A stretch of 64,000 nucleotides of DNA from Galbibacter sp048266365 (GTDB lineage: Bacteria > Bacteroidota > Bacteroidia > Flavobacteriales > Flavobacteriaceae): NCBI RefSeq assembly GCF_048266365.1, contig NZ_JBLWZP010000003.1, positions 248,001 to 312,000 on the forward strand, given 5' to 3'. How positions within the stretch are numbered: the first letter of the stretch is position 1; each line of letters begins with the position of its first letter. Shown one piece after another: positions 1 to 10,056 of the stretch. The translations under genes were made by a program, and so were the position numbers. The notes under the pieces were generated by a model, which was given only the letters and a program-made list of their open reading frames with translations, was not told where the DNA came from and did no database searches.

Positions 1-1337
1 TCAGTTGGAACATAAGGAAGGTGTGCCTCAAAATCAGGGCTACCGAAAAAACCTGCCTGAATAGCAGTCCCGCCTATATCGTTAAAAACGTTTCCGATAA
101 TCTTACTATTTGACACCCCGACAATATAATCAAGTCCGGTGGCTGCCATATGTTTAAATTCACAACGCTCAAATTTTATGTCCTCGGCATTGGAAACCTC
201 GACTGCGGCAGGCTGTCTTTCAACCCAAGCCTGATTCTCCAGACTCGCCTTATCCTCAGTACCCGGCTGTTGAAGTTTATACGCATCCACCAATGACCAG
301 CCCGCCTGTAAAGGAACATGTCCCTTTTCAGAAGGACGCATCCAGGTACTGTGCTGAAAGCTTATATTTTTAAAATAAACATTAGATACCTTTACACTGC
401 TGTTTCCCTTTATTTCCACAAGAGTTTCAAGAGAAGGAACCACCAATTTAGAACTGTTGATCTGCTGTTTAGATTTGGGATAATAATACAGCTTGGAGGC
501 CTTGTAATCCACATACCACTCTCCAGGCTGATCCAAAAGTTCAGCCGCTCCCATAAAGTAAAAGGCAGAGTTTCCATTATACTCCTTTTTATCGTCGATA
601 AAAGGTGCCGGCCAAGGATGTTCAAATTCAATTTTACTTTCAGGTTGGTGAAAACGCACTGCCGTACGATCTCCTTTTACCTCTAATGACTTTACGCGAA
701 GATTCGCAATAGCCCACCACTGATGGATGACAAACTCCAGGTCCTCCACATTTGAAAAATCCCATTTTGGCGTTGGAATCCAAAGAATTTCATTCTCATT
801 GTCTACAGACAAAATCCGGTCTAATTCTTCTTCTCCAAGATTGGTGGCTCTTTTGGCTTTTTCTCCATCCACCCAAAGCTGCCTAAAATCAAGCGTACGT
901 CCCCCTGTTTTAGGCATATCTGTAACCCACAACTCTCGACTGATGGATTCAGGAATCCCTGGAACCTGAGCAGTGTTAGGCTTCCAGTTACTAAGCTCCA
1001 CACCTGAAGACAAAACAGCATTTGACTCGCTTTCAGATCTTATAATTGTTGGAGATCCTGGAGTTCCAGAGTCCTCACTCCGAATTAAAATAGGTTCATA
1101 CAACTGATATACCCCAGCCTTTAGGATGATTTCCACAGGTTCATTTGGTGCTATCTTATGCAACCTTCGTAAATTCCTTACCTTACGCAAAGCAGTGGCA
1201 AGGGTAGCTACCGGTTGATCTTTAGTTCCGGAGTTTAAATCATTTCCACTGGTGGAAACATAAATTTCATGTGCATTTACAGATAAGCAACATAACAACG
1301 CCACGAGCGCGATACAATATTTAGATTTAAAAAACAT
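1..1337 (-). CDS. Right-handed beta-helix glycan hydrolase, GH141-like, 3' end outside window (partial)
   Basis: An open minus-strand frame starts with ATG at 1337 and continues without a stop for 445 codons to the left edge, so the C-terminus is missing. It begins with a Sec-type signal peptide (residues 1 to about 20, ending in VNA). Next comes the YVSTSGNDLNSGT-type start of secreted parallel beta-helix enzymes, then ALRKVRNLR and a VEIILKAGVYQL strand near residues 65-75. This opening is typical of GH141 (alpha-L-fucosidase/xylanase family; BT1002 acts on rhamnogalacturonan II) and of related PbH1-repeat proteins. It lies 111 bases downstream of the GH2 gene on the same strand, probably in one operon with GH28 and GH2. 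Catalytic residues cannot be assigned because the core helix is cut. It could be another beta-helix family; the fold is more certain than the family. Confidence 0.72.
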   Translation of the reverse strand, partial: MFFKSKYCIALVALLCCLSVNAHEIYVSTSGNDLNSGTKDQPVATLATALRKVRNLRRLHKIAPNEPVEIILKAGVYQLYEPILIRSEDSGTPGSPTIIRSESESNAVLSSGVELSNWKPNTAQVPGIPESISRELWVTDMPKTGGRTLDFRQLWVDGEKAKRATNLGEEELDRILSVDNENEILWIPTPKWDFSNVEDLEFVIHQWWAIANLRVKSLEVKGDRTAVRFHQPESKIEFEHPWPAPFIDDKKEYNGNSAFYFMGAAELLDQPGEWYVDYKASKLYYYPKSKQQINSSKLVVPSLETLVEIKGNSSVKVSNVYFKNISFQHSTWMRPSEKGHVPLQAGWSLVDAYKLQQPGTEDKASLENQAWVERQPAAVEVSNAEDIKFERCEFKHMAATGLDYIVGVSNSKIIGNVFNDIGGTAIQAGFFGSPDFEAHLPYVPT

Positions 1338-1448
1338 AGGTGATACCAATGGTTTATGAAAATTTAATTTTAAAATAGAGTCCAATAATAGGAAGAACCT
1401 AAGTGAACCCTATCCTTTACTTACATGAATATACATTGCAAAACACTT

Positions 1449-4280
1449 TTACCAACCAGATGAAAAGTTGAAATACAAGGTCATTTTTTTACTTCTGAGT
1501 TTCCAATTGTCAAAGGTCCCATAATCGAAGAAAATGTTCTTTTGACCCGAAGGACCTAGGCGTTCAGGCTGATTGGTTTTACTTCCTATGGCTGGAATGG
1601 CTTGCATAAATGAAATATCCTGAAATGGAAAAGGTGGCGAAGTACGCTCCTCATAAACATTTTGCGCATATTCGGGGGTGAAAAGTCTCAAAAAAACATC
1701 TTGAGTTTCAGTAGCCACCACAAAAGACTGAGATTTGGAATTAATTTTTGCCCAGTACAGATTGGCATGATAGCCTTTAAACTCAGGATACACCATAGGA
1801 GACACCCCAGTAACGGTATTGTTATATGCCTTTTGATGCACATTAAAGTTAGTGCCGTGCATCCGGTTCTTCCATACGCGATAAGGTCCCTCACCTAGCC
1901 ATTCAATGCCTTCCACCAGTTCTTCAGGATATGAAAAATCCACACCCATATAATCAAAATCAACATCATAGTGTTCGGGCTTATAATACACCTCTAGCTT
2001 TACCCATCCTGAAGGATAAAAAACCCAGCTAAACTCTTTCATACGAGATTTTTCCTCAAAAGAGGATCGAATCACAAGGCTATCTCCAAATTGTTCCGTA
2101 TGCAACGATTTAAAATCGACCACACCGGCACTCAAGTGAGGGCCATTGTTAAAAGGAATTTCTCCGTTTTTATTTTCGACTTTCTTTAGTTGTCCATCCT
2201 GTTTTCCGATCACAAAGGTGAACTCCCCGGAATTAACCGTTATTTCTTTGGAACTTTCTTTCCATTTCACCTTAGCCAATCCGGTAGCATCCGTAGGATT
2301 AAGACTAGAAACAACATCCTTAGGCGTTTTAATAGGCCAACTCCAGGTAAATAGTTCTCTACCATGTTTATCAGTAGCATTCACATATAAAACCTCATAA
2401 TCTAACCAGTCTGATGGAAGCTCCAACGAAAGCTTGCCTTTTTGTCCTGGCGCTACATCAGGAGCAGCAATCGTACCGCGAAGTTGTTTTGATAAACCCT
2501 TATTATTCGGTAAGGGTAGTTTCTTCAACGTCCAACTAAAACTAAGTTCCTTGAGATTAGTATATAAATAACGATTTTCCAAAGGCAATTTCCCGTCAAA
2601 ACTACTAGTTAGATATAGATTCTGAAAACGTACAGGAGCCCAGAGTTCTTTAATGGTGTAAAAACTTGCCTCCTTTTGATGGAAAGGACCCAGAATACCA
2701 TCCGCAGCCGAACCGTTATAGGTATCGATCTCTCCAGTATCCGTTCGCTCTATACCCTCATCAGCAAAGACCCATAAAAATCCTCCGGCTGCTCTGGGGT
2801 TATCCCATATGAGCTCCCAATAATCGTTTAAACCTGCACCGGATCCCCCATCGTACAAACCGTGTAAGAATTCAGTAGGAAAAACAACCTCACGTCCATT
2901 CCAGTATGTACCCACTCCATAATTATAAGGTCTGTAATGTTCATTAGCCATACCATTAAAATGCTGCCAGGGGTGAATAACGTCCCTTTTTTGAATATCA
3001 AAATGCTGAAATAAAGCATCAAGATCCGTATTGTGTCCACCCTCATTACCATTATTCCAAAACACAATGGAAGGGTGGTTTACATCTCTATTAACCATCG
3101 CCTCTACCAATCTGCTACCTGTAGGCGTATCATAAGAACCATGCCAGCCTGCAAGTTCATTCAACACAAACAAGCCTAGAGAATCTGCAACATCCAAAAA
3201 ATGCGTATTTGGTGGATAATGCGACATACGCACCGCATTCATATTCATATCTTTTATCAGATTCACATCTGCTATACTTCGCTTTTTACTGGAGGCTCTG
3301 CCGGTGGTTGGCCAAAAGGTATGTCGGTTTACGCCCTTAAATTTAATTTTAACCCCATTGACATAAATGCCATCACCTTTTCGCAACGCTACGGTTCTAA
3401 ATCCAAATTTTTCGTCAAATTCATGAACGGCTTCCCCATCAATGCGCAAATTAAAGACAATGGAATAACGATTAGGATCCTCGGGGTTCCAGGTTTTTAT
3501 TCCTTTGAATTGCTGCTGCAGTATAAGCGAAGTCGATTTAGATGATATATCCGCTGAAAACTCCGGACCGACAGCCTTATGTGCTGCGTCGAAAACCTGC
3601 GCAACTACTTCCCCTTTTTTTATAGAACCATCTAAAAAAACTTGAGCAGTCAGCATTCCATCCGCCTTGGCATCAATAGCCACTCGCTCAATATTTTTGA
3701 CAGGTTTTACGCTCAGGTATACTGGTCTAAATATCCCGCCGAAAATCCAAAAATCCCCTTTGCGCTCAGCGGTATTCACAGATTCGTTTTCAGAATGTTT
3801 TGCCACACGAACCTCCAGCAAATTCTCAGAATCGTCGAAGTTTAAAAGCTTGCTGATATCGTATTTAAATCGATAAAAGGCCCCCTGATGAATTGCTCCT
3901 GCAAGCTTACCGTTTATTTTTACCTGGGTATCCGTCATAGAGCCCTCAAAAACAATCTCCACCTTTTTATCCTTCCAATCCTTTGGGACGCTGAAACTAT
4001 GTTTGTAGAAGCCCACCTCTTTTCCCCTATCCTTCTCATCGGTATGTCCGTAACTATACGTACCAAACCCGAATTGCTCCCAATTCGAGGGTACCGGAAT
4101 TTGAGCCCATTTTCCGGAATTTCTTCCATTGGATACTTTAAAGTCCCACTCGACAGTATGATCACTTCCGGTTCCTGATAAATAGAGTGTTTCTGTTTCT
4201 TGACCAAGCAAGTGATTACACCCTGTAATAACAAGTATTATTGCAGATATAAAGAGTTTAATTTGAAAAGAAAGCCCCAT
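1449..4280 (-). CDS. GH2 beta-galactosidase-type glycoside hydrolase, lipoprotein
   Basis: 943 residues. A lipobox (VITG-C21) predicts export and lipid anchoring. The domain order is that of LacZ-like GH2 enzymes: jelly-roll sugar-binding domain (about 40-190, GGIFRPVYL), Ig-like domain (about 190-298), TIM barrel (about 300-600, starting GVNRHTFWPTTG) and C-terminal beta domains resembling the small-chain domain. The general acid/base is E413 in NNGNEGGHN and the likely nucleophile is E470 in VFPTEFLHG. The FLWVFADEG stretch after it closes the active site. Family members remove terminal beta-linked galactose or related sugars; the exact linkage cannot be read. It lies between GH28 (56 bases upstream) and the GH141-like gene, which suggests co-transcription and action on side chains of one polysaccharide in the periplasm or at the cell surface. 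Confidence 0.93.
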   Translation of the reverse strand: MGLSFQIKLFISAIILVITGCNHLLGQETETLYLSGTGSDHTVEWDFKVSNGRNSGKWAQIPVPSNWEQFGFGTYSYGHTDEKDRGKEVGFYKHSFSVPKDWKDKKVEIVFEGSMTDTQVKINGKLAGAIHQGAFYRFKYDISKLLNFDDSENLLEVRVAKHSENESVNTAERKGDFWIFGGIFRPVYLSVKPVKNIERVAIDAKADGMLTAQVFLDGSIKKGEVVAQVFDAAHKAVGPEFSADISSKSTSLILQQQFKGIKTWNPEDPNRYSIVFNLRIDGEAVHEFDEKFGFRTVALRKGDGIYVNGVKIKFKGVNRHTFWPTTGRASSKKRSIADVNLIKDMNMNAVRMSHYPPNTHFLDVADSLGLFVLNELAGWHGSYDTPTGSRLVEAMVNRDVNHPSIVFWNNGNEGGHNTDLDALFQHFDIQKRDVIHPWQHFNGMANEHYRPYNYGVGTYWNGREVVFPTEFLHGLYDGGSGAGLNDYWELIWDNPRAAGGFLWVFADEGIERTDTGEIDTYNGSAADGILGPFHQKEASFYTIKELWAPVRFQNLYLTSSFDGKLPLENRYLYTNLKELSFSWTLKKLPLPNNKGLSKQLRGTIAAPDVAPGQKGKLSLELPSDWLDYEVLYVNATDKHGRELFTWSWPIKTPKDVVSSLNPTDATGLAKVKWKESSKEITVNSGEFTFVIGKQDGQLKKVENKNGEIPFNNGPHLSAGVVDFKSLHTEQFGDSLVIRSSFEEKSRMKEFSWVFYPSGWVKLEVYYKPEHYDVDFDYMGVDFSYPEELVEGIEWLGEGPYRVWKNRMHGTNFNVHQKAYNNTVTGVSPMVYPEFKGYHANLYWAKINSKSQSFVVATETQDVFLRLFTPEYAQNVYEERTSPPFPFQDISFMQAIPAIGSKTNQPERLGPSGQKNIFFDYGTFDNWKLRSKKMTLYFNFSSGW

Positions 4281-4336
4281 TTATAATTGATTTATTATAA
4301 GATTTGATTTATTTTTTTAGTCAGTAAAACTAGACA

Positions 4337-5941
4337 TTAGTCTTGTTTAATCACATTGGGAGAATTTTCAAACTCAATACCTTTTGTCAAATCTCCCTGT
4401 TTATTCACAATTAAAGTATCTCCAGGCACATAAAAAATAACATCATTGAATTTTATATTACGAGCATCTAAGAAATTCATTAACGAATCCGAGCTCCGCA
4501 CCCTGATATGTTTAAACTCTATGCCATTAGCATCATTAATTGTCAACAGCTTATCACTTTCCAAAACCCTAATATGATCCATCTTTACATTTTCCACGGG
4601 TGATTCCGGAATTCCGTATATTTTAACAAAAGTTTCCGCTTTTTCAACCAATATATCTTCCATAAAGATGTTTTTAAACTGCGGGGTTAAAGGATTTACA
4701 GGTCTTGGAGGCATTCGCTCTGCCAATTCTCCAACATACAACGGTTGCCCTAACATATCCCACTTAAAAGCTGTTCCGTGCAGATTCATCCGCAGGCGCT
4801 TGTAATATAGATTCTCACCTCCGCCACCTCTGGGTCGGCGTGTTTTAAAACGTACACCTACACCGGTATTATCAAAGACACAATCGTGAATGTACATATT
4901 TCGAACCATTCCGGCAGTTTCACTGCCCACAGTAACAGCACCATGCCCTTGTTTGGCTAGACAATAACGAATTACAACATTTTCCGTAGGTTTATTTACT
5001 CTTAATCCATCCTCACCTCTACCGGCTTTCATGGTAAAACAATCATCCCCATTATTTAAAGTAGAATACTCGATCAACACATTTTTTGAAGATTCGATAT
5101 CAATACCATCTCCCCTAGGAATTCCGACAGAGTTCACGGTAACCCCACGGATAATAACCCCATCACAATACACAGGAACGATATTCCAAAATGCAGTCCG
5201 CTCCAGCGTCACTCCTTCAATATAAACATTGGTACAGCTGGTCGGTGAGATCATCATGGGAAGAAAAATAGAAGAACCATTGTACCCTTCATAAATTCTT
5301 TCAGACACCGGTTTATCGATGGGAACAAATTTTTCTGTAACATCTTCAGTCATCATTTGCGCTCTTACCGATCCCTCATCAGGGCCATAGATAGTTCCAG
5401 AACCAGTTACCGCAATATTATCCTGTTTGTAGGCGTAAATACAAGCTCCAAGAGACATTACCTCGACGCCCTCATGTCTTGTAAATACAGCGGGGCGATA
5501 ATCCTCCAATTCTCCGCTGAAATAAAGTTCCGCACCAGATTCCAAATGAAGATTCACATTAGATTTTAAAGAAATTCGACCACTTTTCCATTTCCCTTTA
5601 GGAATAACAACCATACCACCACCCTGATCACTGACCGAATCAATCAAAGATTGAATAATCTGAGTAACTTTAGTATCTTCAATAGCGCCATGATCGGCGA
5701 TGGATACCCGAAGGTCAGGAAATACAGGCTTTTTAAATTCGGGCATATCAAAAGGAGCATCCACCGGAGCGATTTCATCAGGTAAATGCGCAGCACCTAC
5801 TTGGTCCTTAGTCAGTAGACTGTCCAGTGGAAAGTGATTTAAACTTTCCGTCAACGTTTTATTGTTTTTCACAGCTGTATTACAGCTGTGAAAAACAAAG
5901 GCCGTAACACAAAAAAGTAGTAGTTTTAATTTAAAAGTCAT
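4337..5941 (-). CDS. GH28 polygalacturonase-family glycoside hydrolase, lipoprotein
   Basis: 534 residues with a lipoprotein signal (FVFHS-C20). After a spacer, the pectate-lyase-type opening VSIADHGAIEDT (about 79-90) and VVIPKGKW lead into a right-handed beta-helix. GH28 active-site motifs are present in order: GDGID (D278, D281), NNGDD (D299, D300), QGHG (H333) and the RFK motif (R364, K366). The usual NTD is replaced by DGID, as in several Bacteroidota exo-acting or non-homogalacturonan members. Family function is hydrolysis of alpha-1,4-galacturonate or rhamnogalacturonan-type linkages. It is the first gene of the minus-strand arm, and its upstream region (5942-6122) carries the three phased palindromes. 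A GH28 beside GH78, GH2 and GH141-like genes suits a rhamnose- and uronate-containing substrate; that substrate is inferred. Confidence 0.92.
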   Translation of the reverse strand: MTFKLKLLLFCVTAFVFHSCNTAVKNNKTLTESLNHFPLDSLLTKDQVGAAHLPDEIAPVDAPFDMPEFKKPVFPDLRVSIADHGAIEDTKVTQIIQSLIDSVSDQGGGMVVIPKGKWKSGRISLKSNVNLHLESGAELYFSGELEDYRPAVFTRHEGVEVMSLGACIYAYKQDNIAVTGSGTIYGPDEGSVRAQMMTEDVTEKFVPIDKPVSERIYEGYNGSSIFLPMMISPTSCTNVYIEGVTLERTAFWNIVPVYCDGVIIRGVTVNSVGIPRGDGIDIESSKNVLIEYSTLNNGDDCFTMKAGRGEDGLRVNKPTENVVIRYCLAKQGHGAVTVGSETAGMVRNMYIHDCVFDNTGVGVRFKTRRPRGGGGENLYYKRLRMNLHGTAFKWDMLGQPLYVGELAERMPPRPVNPLTPQFKNIFMEDILVEKAETFVKIYGIPESPVENVKMDHIRVLESDKLLTINDANGIEFKHIRVRSSDSLMNFLDARNIKFNDVIFYVPGDTLIVNKQGDLTKGIEFENSPNVIKQD

Positions 5942-6043
5942 GATCTCAAAGTTAATATAGGGGCAATATCCAATTATTTTTTTAGCCCGCTATCCTGTAG
6001 GTACCCAAGTGACTTCACGAAACATCATAAAAAAACACAATTC

Positions 6044-6122
6044 GCACTCTTACAGTGCAAAATATGGTTAAAATTGCACTATCACAATGCAAAAAATCAA
6101 TAGAAACGCACTCAAATAGTGC
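6044..6122. promoter_or_regulatory. Three palindromic operator-like elements at an exact 32-bp period
   Basis: Three 15-base elements of the form GCACT-N5-ARTGC lie at 6044-6058 (GCACTCTTACAGTGC), 6076-6090 (GCACTATCACAATGC) and 6108-6122 (GCACTCAAATAGTGC). Start-to-start distance is 32 bp both times, about three helical turns, so a protein bound to each would sit on the same DNA face. Two are perfect 5-bp dyads and the middle one has one mismatch. They lie 103-181 bases upstream of the GH28 start and just before the decayed ATPase gene. The likeliest role is an operator for the minus-strand glycan operon; the binding protein is unknown. Confidence 0.5.
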
Positions 6123-7049
6123 ATTTTTATTTACCACGGTGGTAAATTATTAGTAATTGATGAAATTCATTAATATAAGGAATGGTCTAGGGAATTAAAA
6201 CTCCTCTATGATTACCATAAAGATTTGAAAGTTATTTTCACAGGTTCTTCTGTTCTCGACATCAAAAAAGGTGTGGCAGATTTGAGCCGAAGAGCCGTAA
6301 TTTATTCCATGCAAGGCTTGTCATTTCGCGAGTACTTAAAACTATTTCATAAAATTGATTCCAAAACCTATTCTTCAGAAGAGATATTAGTACACAAAGT
6401 AGCCATCCCAGAATTAAAAAAACCACTTCCTCTTTTTAAAAAATATTTAAAACAGGGGTACTATCCTTTCGTATTGGAAGGGGATTTTCAGATTCGATTA
6501 AATCAAATCATTAATCATACTTTCGAAGTGGATATTCCAATATATGCCAAAATGAATGCTTCAACTAGTAGAAAATTAAAACAATTATTAGCCATCATTT
6601 CCAATGGAGTTCCTTTTAAACCCAACTTTAGCAAAATTGCCAAAATGTTATCCGCTAGTCGAAATAACATATCCGACTATTGCTATTACATAGAACAAGC
6701 AGGAATGATCGCTCAATTAAGAAGTGATACAGCAGGTATCCGAGGACTGGGGAAAGTCGATAAAATTTATCTAGACAATTCAAATCTGATTTACCAATTA
6801 TCCGAGGGAGAACCGAACATTGGCAATATAAGAGAAACCTTTTTCTTAAATCAATTACGTGTGAAATATACCGTTTTGACCTCCAAAAGTTCTGATTTTT
6901 CGGTCCATGGAACAACCTTTGAACTTGGCGGTAAAAATAAAGGTCATCAACAACTTAAATCTGTTGAAAATAGCTATGTGGTTAAAGATGATATTGAACG
7001 TGGCTTTTTAAATGTCATTCCTTTATGGCATTTTGGATTAACCTACTAA
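6123..7049 (+). pseudogene. Decayed AAA_14/DUF4143 ATPase gene, 5'-truncated with an in-frame stop
   Basis: The frame from 6174 to 7049 encodes the C-terminal two thirds of an AAA_14/DUF4143 ATPase: EWSRELK, VIFTGSSVLDI (sensor region), the DUF4143 middle and the family ending VIPLWHFGLTY. Upstream in the same frame, bases 6138-6170 still read GGKLLVIDEIH, the Walker B segment, followed by TAA at 6171-6173 where the family normally has a lysine or similar residue. A further in-frame TAG lies at 6117-6119, and no Walker A (P-loop) can be found upstream. The gene has therefore lost its ATP-binding N-terminus and carries a nonsense codon. A shortened product from the TTG at 6225 could be translated but could not be a working ATPase. 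Not linked functionally to its glycan neighbours as far as can be seen. Confidence 0.85.
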
Positions 7050-7255
7050 ACATACATATCGCCTCCTCTTTTTAAAACATCCAAAGCTCGAAATTGTCAC
7101 ATCAATCATCGTTCATCTTAACTTGATGCGCATTGTTTAGTTGTTCGCACTCCCATCCATTACATAGGACACACAAGGATAGGTCTTTTGGGTTATTTCA
7201 GTATTCTTGTGTTGGAAATTAGATAAATCCATCTAAAGATTAATGTTTACAAACT

Positions 7256-10009
7256 ATGAAATTAAGGATTCTACTCTTTAGCCTGGCGTTGTTTAGCTCT
7301 ATACCTTGTTTTTCCTTTGAAGGTGAAAGCGGTATAAGAATATACGACCTTCGCACTGAAATGCTGAATAATCCGGAAGGCATCAACGCTTTAAATCCAC
7401 GACTAAGTTGGAAAATTGCAGGAGAAAGTCGTGGACTCCATCAAATCGCCTATCGCATACTGGTCGCTTCATCAGCCGAAAAACTAGCCTCAGATACCGC
7501 TGATCTTTGGGATTCAGGGAAACAAAACTCCTCAGAGACAAATGGTATACAATACCGCGGAAAAAACCTCCAGAGCAGCCAAGATGTTTATTGGAAAGTA
7601 AAAGTTTGGACAAGCAATAGTGAAGATACTTGGAGTACCGCATCGCATTGGAGCATGGGATTACTATATTTTAAAGACTGGAAAGGGCGATGGATCGGTA
7701 TGGATTCGCTTACACCCAGCGATCGTGATGAAAAATTCTCAAAACTGTCAGCACGATATTTCAGAAAAACCTACCAACTCCCAAAACAGATCAAACGTGC
7801 AAAAGCCTATATCATTGGCCTAGGACTATATGAACTCTACATCAATGGAGAAAAAATAGGTGACCATGTATTAGCGCCTGCTCCAACCGACTATTCTAAA
7901 AACATACTCTACAATACCTTTGATGTTACCGATGCCCTTCATACCGGGGAGAATACCATAGGAACTATCCTTGGCAACGGAAGGTATTATACCATGCGAC
8001 AAGATTATAAACCTTATAAGATAAAAGATTTTGGCTACCCAAAAATGCTACTTAATGTATTGGTAGAATACACAGACGGAAGCTCAGAGGTACTTCGAAC
8101 AGACAACAGCTGGAAAATGACAGCTGAGGGTCCCATCCGCTCCAATAATGAATACGATGGGGAACATTATGACGCCAGAAAAGAAATGCCGGGATGGTCC
8201 ACTCCAACTTTCGATGACAGCAGCTGGACAAACGCCCTATATGTATTAGCGCCCTCGGGAAACATTGAGGCTCAGATGACTGAATATATGAAGGTTGTAG
8301 AAACCATCAAACCTATTTCCATAACTCCGCTTAAACCGGACACCTACATCTTGGATATGGGTCAAAACATGGTCGGTTGGTTAAAATTAAAAGTAAAAGG
8401 TTCAAAAGGAGATCAGATAAAGCTTCGTTTTGCAGAGGTCTTAAACAAAGACGGCAGTCTGAACGTTGACAACCTAAGAGACGCAAAATCTACAGATGTC
8501 TATATTCTTAAGGGAGGAGAAGAAGAAACCTGGGAACCTTCATTCATTTATCACGGGTTTCGCTATGTGGAGATTAGCGGATTCCCAAATACTCCTACAC
8601 TTGAAAATTTCAAAGGAAGGGTAGTCAATGATGCCTTGGAAGAATCAGGCACTTTTGAGACCTCAAATCCAATTATAAATCAGGTCTATAAAAACGCCTA
8701 TTGGGGAATACGGGGAAACTATAAGGGCATGCCTATAGATTGCCCACAGCGCAACGAAAGACAGCCTTGGTTGGGAGACAGACCCACCAGTGCCTATGGA
8801 GAAAGTTTCATATTTGACAATCAAAAATTATACAGTAAATGGCTGGATGATATCCGATATTCACAAAAAAGCGACGGCGCCATTGCGGATGTGGCTCCGG
8901 CCTTTTGGATGTATTATAGTGATAATATGACCTGGCCCGGAACCTACCTTATGATTGCGGATATGATCCATCGACAATTTGGAACTGTGGCTCCAATTCA
9001 GGACCATTATCCTCATATGAAAAAATGGCTGGTATATATGAGAGAAAGATACATGGACGAAAATTATATACTTACCAAGGACAGTTATGGTGACTGGGTA
9101 GCACCCCCGGCTACAATTGAAGAAGGAAGAGGAATGACCGGAAATGTTAAACATCCCAGCAAAATCATCTCCACCGCCTATCATTATTACTTCCTACAAC
9201 TGATGAGTAAATTTGCGGCTTTAACTGAAAATCACAACGATATTTCTGAATACCAACAACTCGCCCTTAAAGTAAAAAAAGCCTTTAACCAGCATTATTT
9301 TAATAAGGATAAAAACAGTTACGGAAGCCTTACTGAAAATATTCTTGCAATTGAATTTGACCTGGTTCCCGAACCCAAAAAAACGGAAGTGTTTAACCGC
9401 ATTATCCATCAAATAACAAAAGAAAATAATGGGCACCTCAACACAGGTGTTATAGGTACCCAATGGATTATGCGATGTCTCACTGAAAATGGCCGTGCAG
9501 ACCTTGCCTATACCCTAGCCACAAGCACGAGTTACCCAAGTTGGGGGTACATGGTGGAAAACGGTGCCACAACCATATGGGAACTGTGGAACGGCAACAC
9601 CGCAGCACCTAATATGAACTCCTACAATCACGTAATGCTTCTAGGAGATCTTATCATTTGGTATTATGAAAACCTAGCAGGAATCAAATCAAAAAAACCA
9701 GGATTTAAAGAAATTCAGATGAATCCCATAATGGTGAATGAGCTTAATTATGTCAATGCCAGCTATAACTCCATCCATGGTCCAATAGTAAGTCGTTGGA
9801 AGAAAAACAATAAAAAATTCATATGGGAGATTCGTATTCCTCCAAACACTTCTGCTGAGGTCTATTTCCCGACAAAAGACCTCAAAAACATCAAAGAGAA
9901 CGGAAAACCTATAGCTAAAATAGATGGTATAGAACTTAAAGAAGTTAAGGGTAATCGCGTTCACCTAAAACTCGTTTCCGGAAATTATATATTGAGTTCC
10001 GAATTATAA
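7256..10009 (+). CDS. GH78 alpha-L-rhamnosidase
   Basis: 917 residues with a Sec signal peptide (about 1-20). Domain order: N-terminal beta-sandwich (about 27-140), rhamnosidase N domain (about 165-340, with GLGLYELYINGEKIG), concanavalin-like domain (about 350-455), (alpha/alpha)6 barrel (about 460-800) and C-terminal beta domain. The GH78 signature DCPQRNERQPWLGD is present (D495, E501, W505, D508), as is the second catalytic glutamate E776 in GATTIWELWNG. Family function is inverting hydrolysis of terminal alpha-L-rhamnose. It opens the plus-strand arm of the first glycan block and is followed 47 bases later by the BNR_2 gene. It is the strongest evidence that the substrate contains rhamnose. 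Specificity (pectic, ulvan-like or arabinogalactan) is not visible. Confidence 0.95.
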   Translation: MKLRILLFSLALFSSIPCFSFEGESGIRIYDLRTEMLNNPEGINALNPRLSWKIAGESRGLHQIAYRILVASSAEKLASDTADLWDSGKQNSSETNGIQYRGKNLQSSQDVYWKVKVWTSNSEDTWSTASHWSMGLLYFKDWKGRWIGMDSLTPSDRDEKFSKLSARYFRKTYQLPKQIKRAKAYIIGLGLYELYINGEKIGDHVLAPAPTDYSKNILYNTFDVTDALHTGENTIGTILGNGRYYTMRQDYKPYKIKDFGYPKMLLNVLVEYTDGSSEVLRTDNSWKMTAEGPIRSNNEYDGEHYDARKEMPGWSTPTFDDSSWTNALYVLAPSGNIEAQMTEYMKVVETIKPISITPLKPDTYILDMGQNMVGWLKLKVKGSKGDQIKLRFAEVLNKDGSLNVDNLRDAKSTDVYILKGGEEETWEPSFIYHGFRYVEISGFPNTPTLENFKGRVVNDALEESGTFETSNPIINQVYKNAYWGIRGNYKGMPIDCPQRNERQPWLGDRPTSAYGESFIFDNQKLYSKWLDDIRYSQKSDGAIADVAPAFWMYYSDNMTWPGTYLMIADMIHRQFGTVAPIQDHYPHMKKWLVYMRERYMDENYILTKDSYGDWVAPPATIEEGRGMTGNVKHPSKIISTAYHYYFLQLMSKFAALTENHNDISEYQQLALKVKKAFNQHYFNKDKNSYGSLTENILAIEFDLVPEPKKTEVFNRIIHQITKENNGHLNTGVIGTQWIMRCLTENGRADLAYTLATSTSYPSWGYMVENGATTIWELWNGNTAAPNMNSYNHVMLLGDLIIWYYENLAGIKSKKPGFKEIQMNPIMVNELNYVNASYNSIHGPIVSRWKKNNKKFIWEIRIPPNTSAEVYFPTKDLKNIKENGKPIAKIDGIELKEVKGNRVHLKLVSGNYILSSEL

Positions 10010-10056
10010 AAGTAACACGCAAATAAATAGTTAAGATAATCCAATACACAATTACA

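Noticed and set aside
3201..3545. Antisense ORFs of 60-130 codons inside the GH2, MIOX, symporter and receptor genes
   Set aside because: They are shadows of long, well-supported genes on the other strand and show no protein-like motifs.
6044..6139. Three evenly spaced repeats as a CRISPR array
   Set aside because: Repeats are only 15 bases, imperfect, and the sequences between them are 17 bases; there are no cas genes. An operator array fits better.
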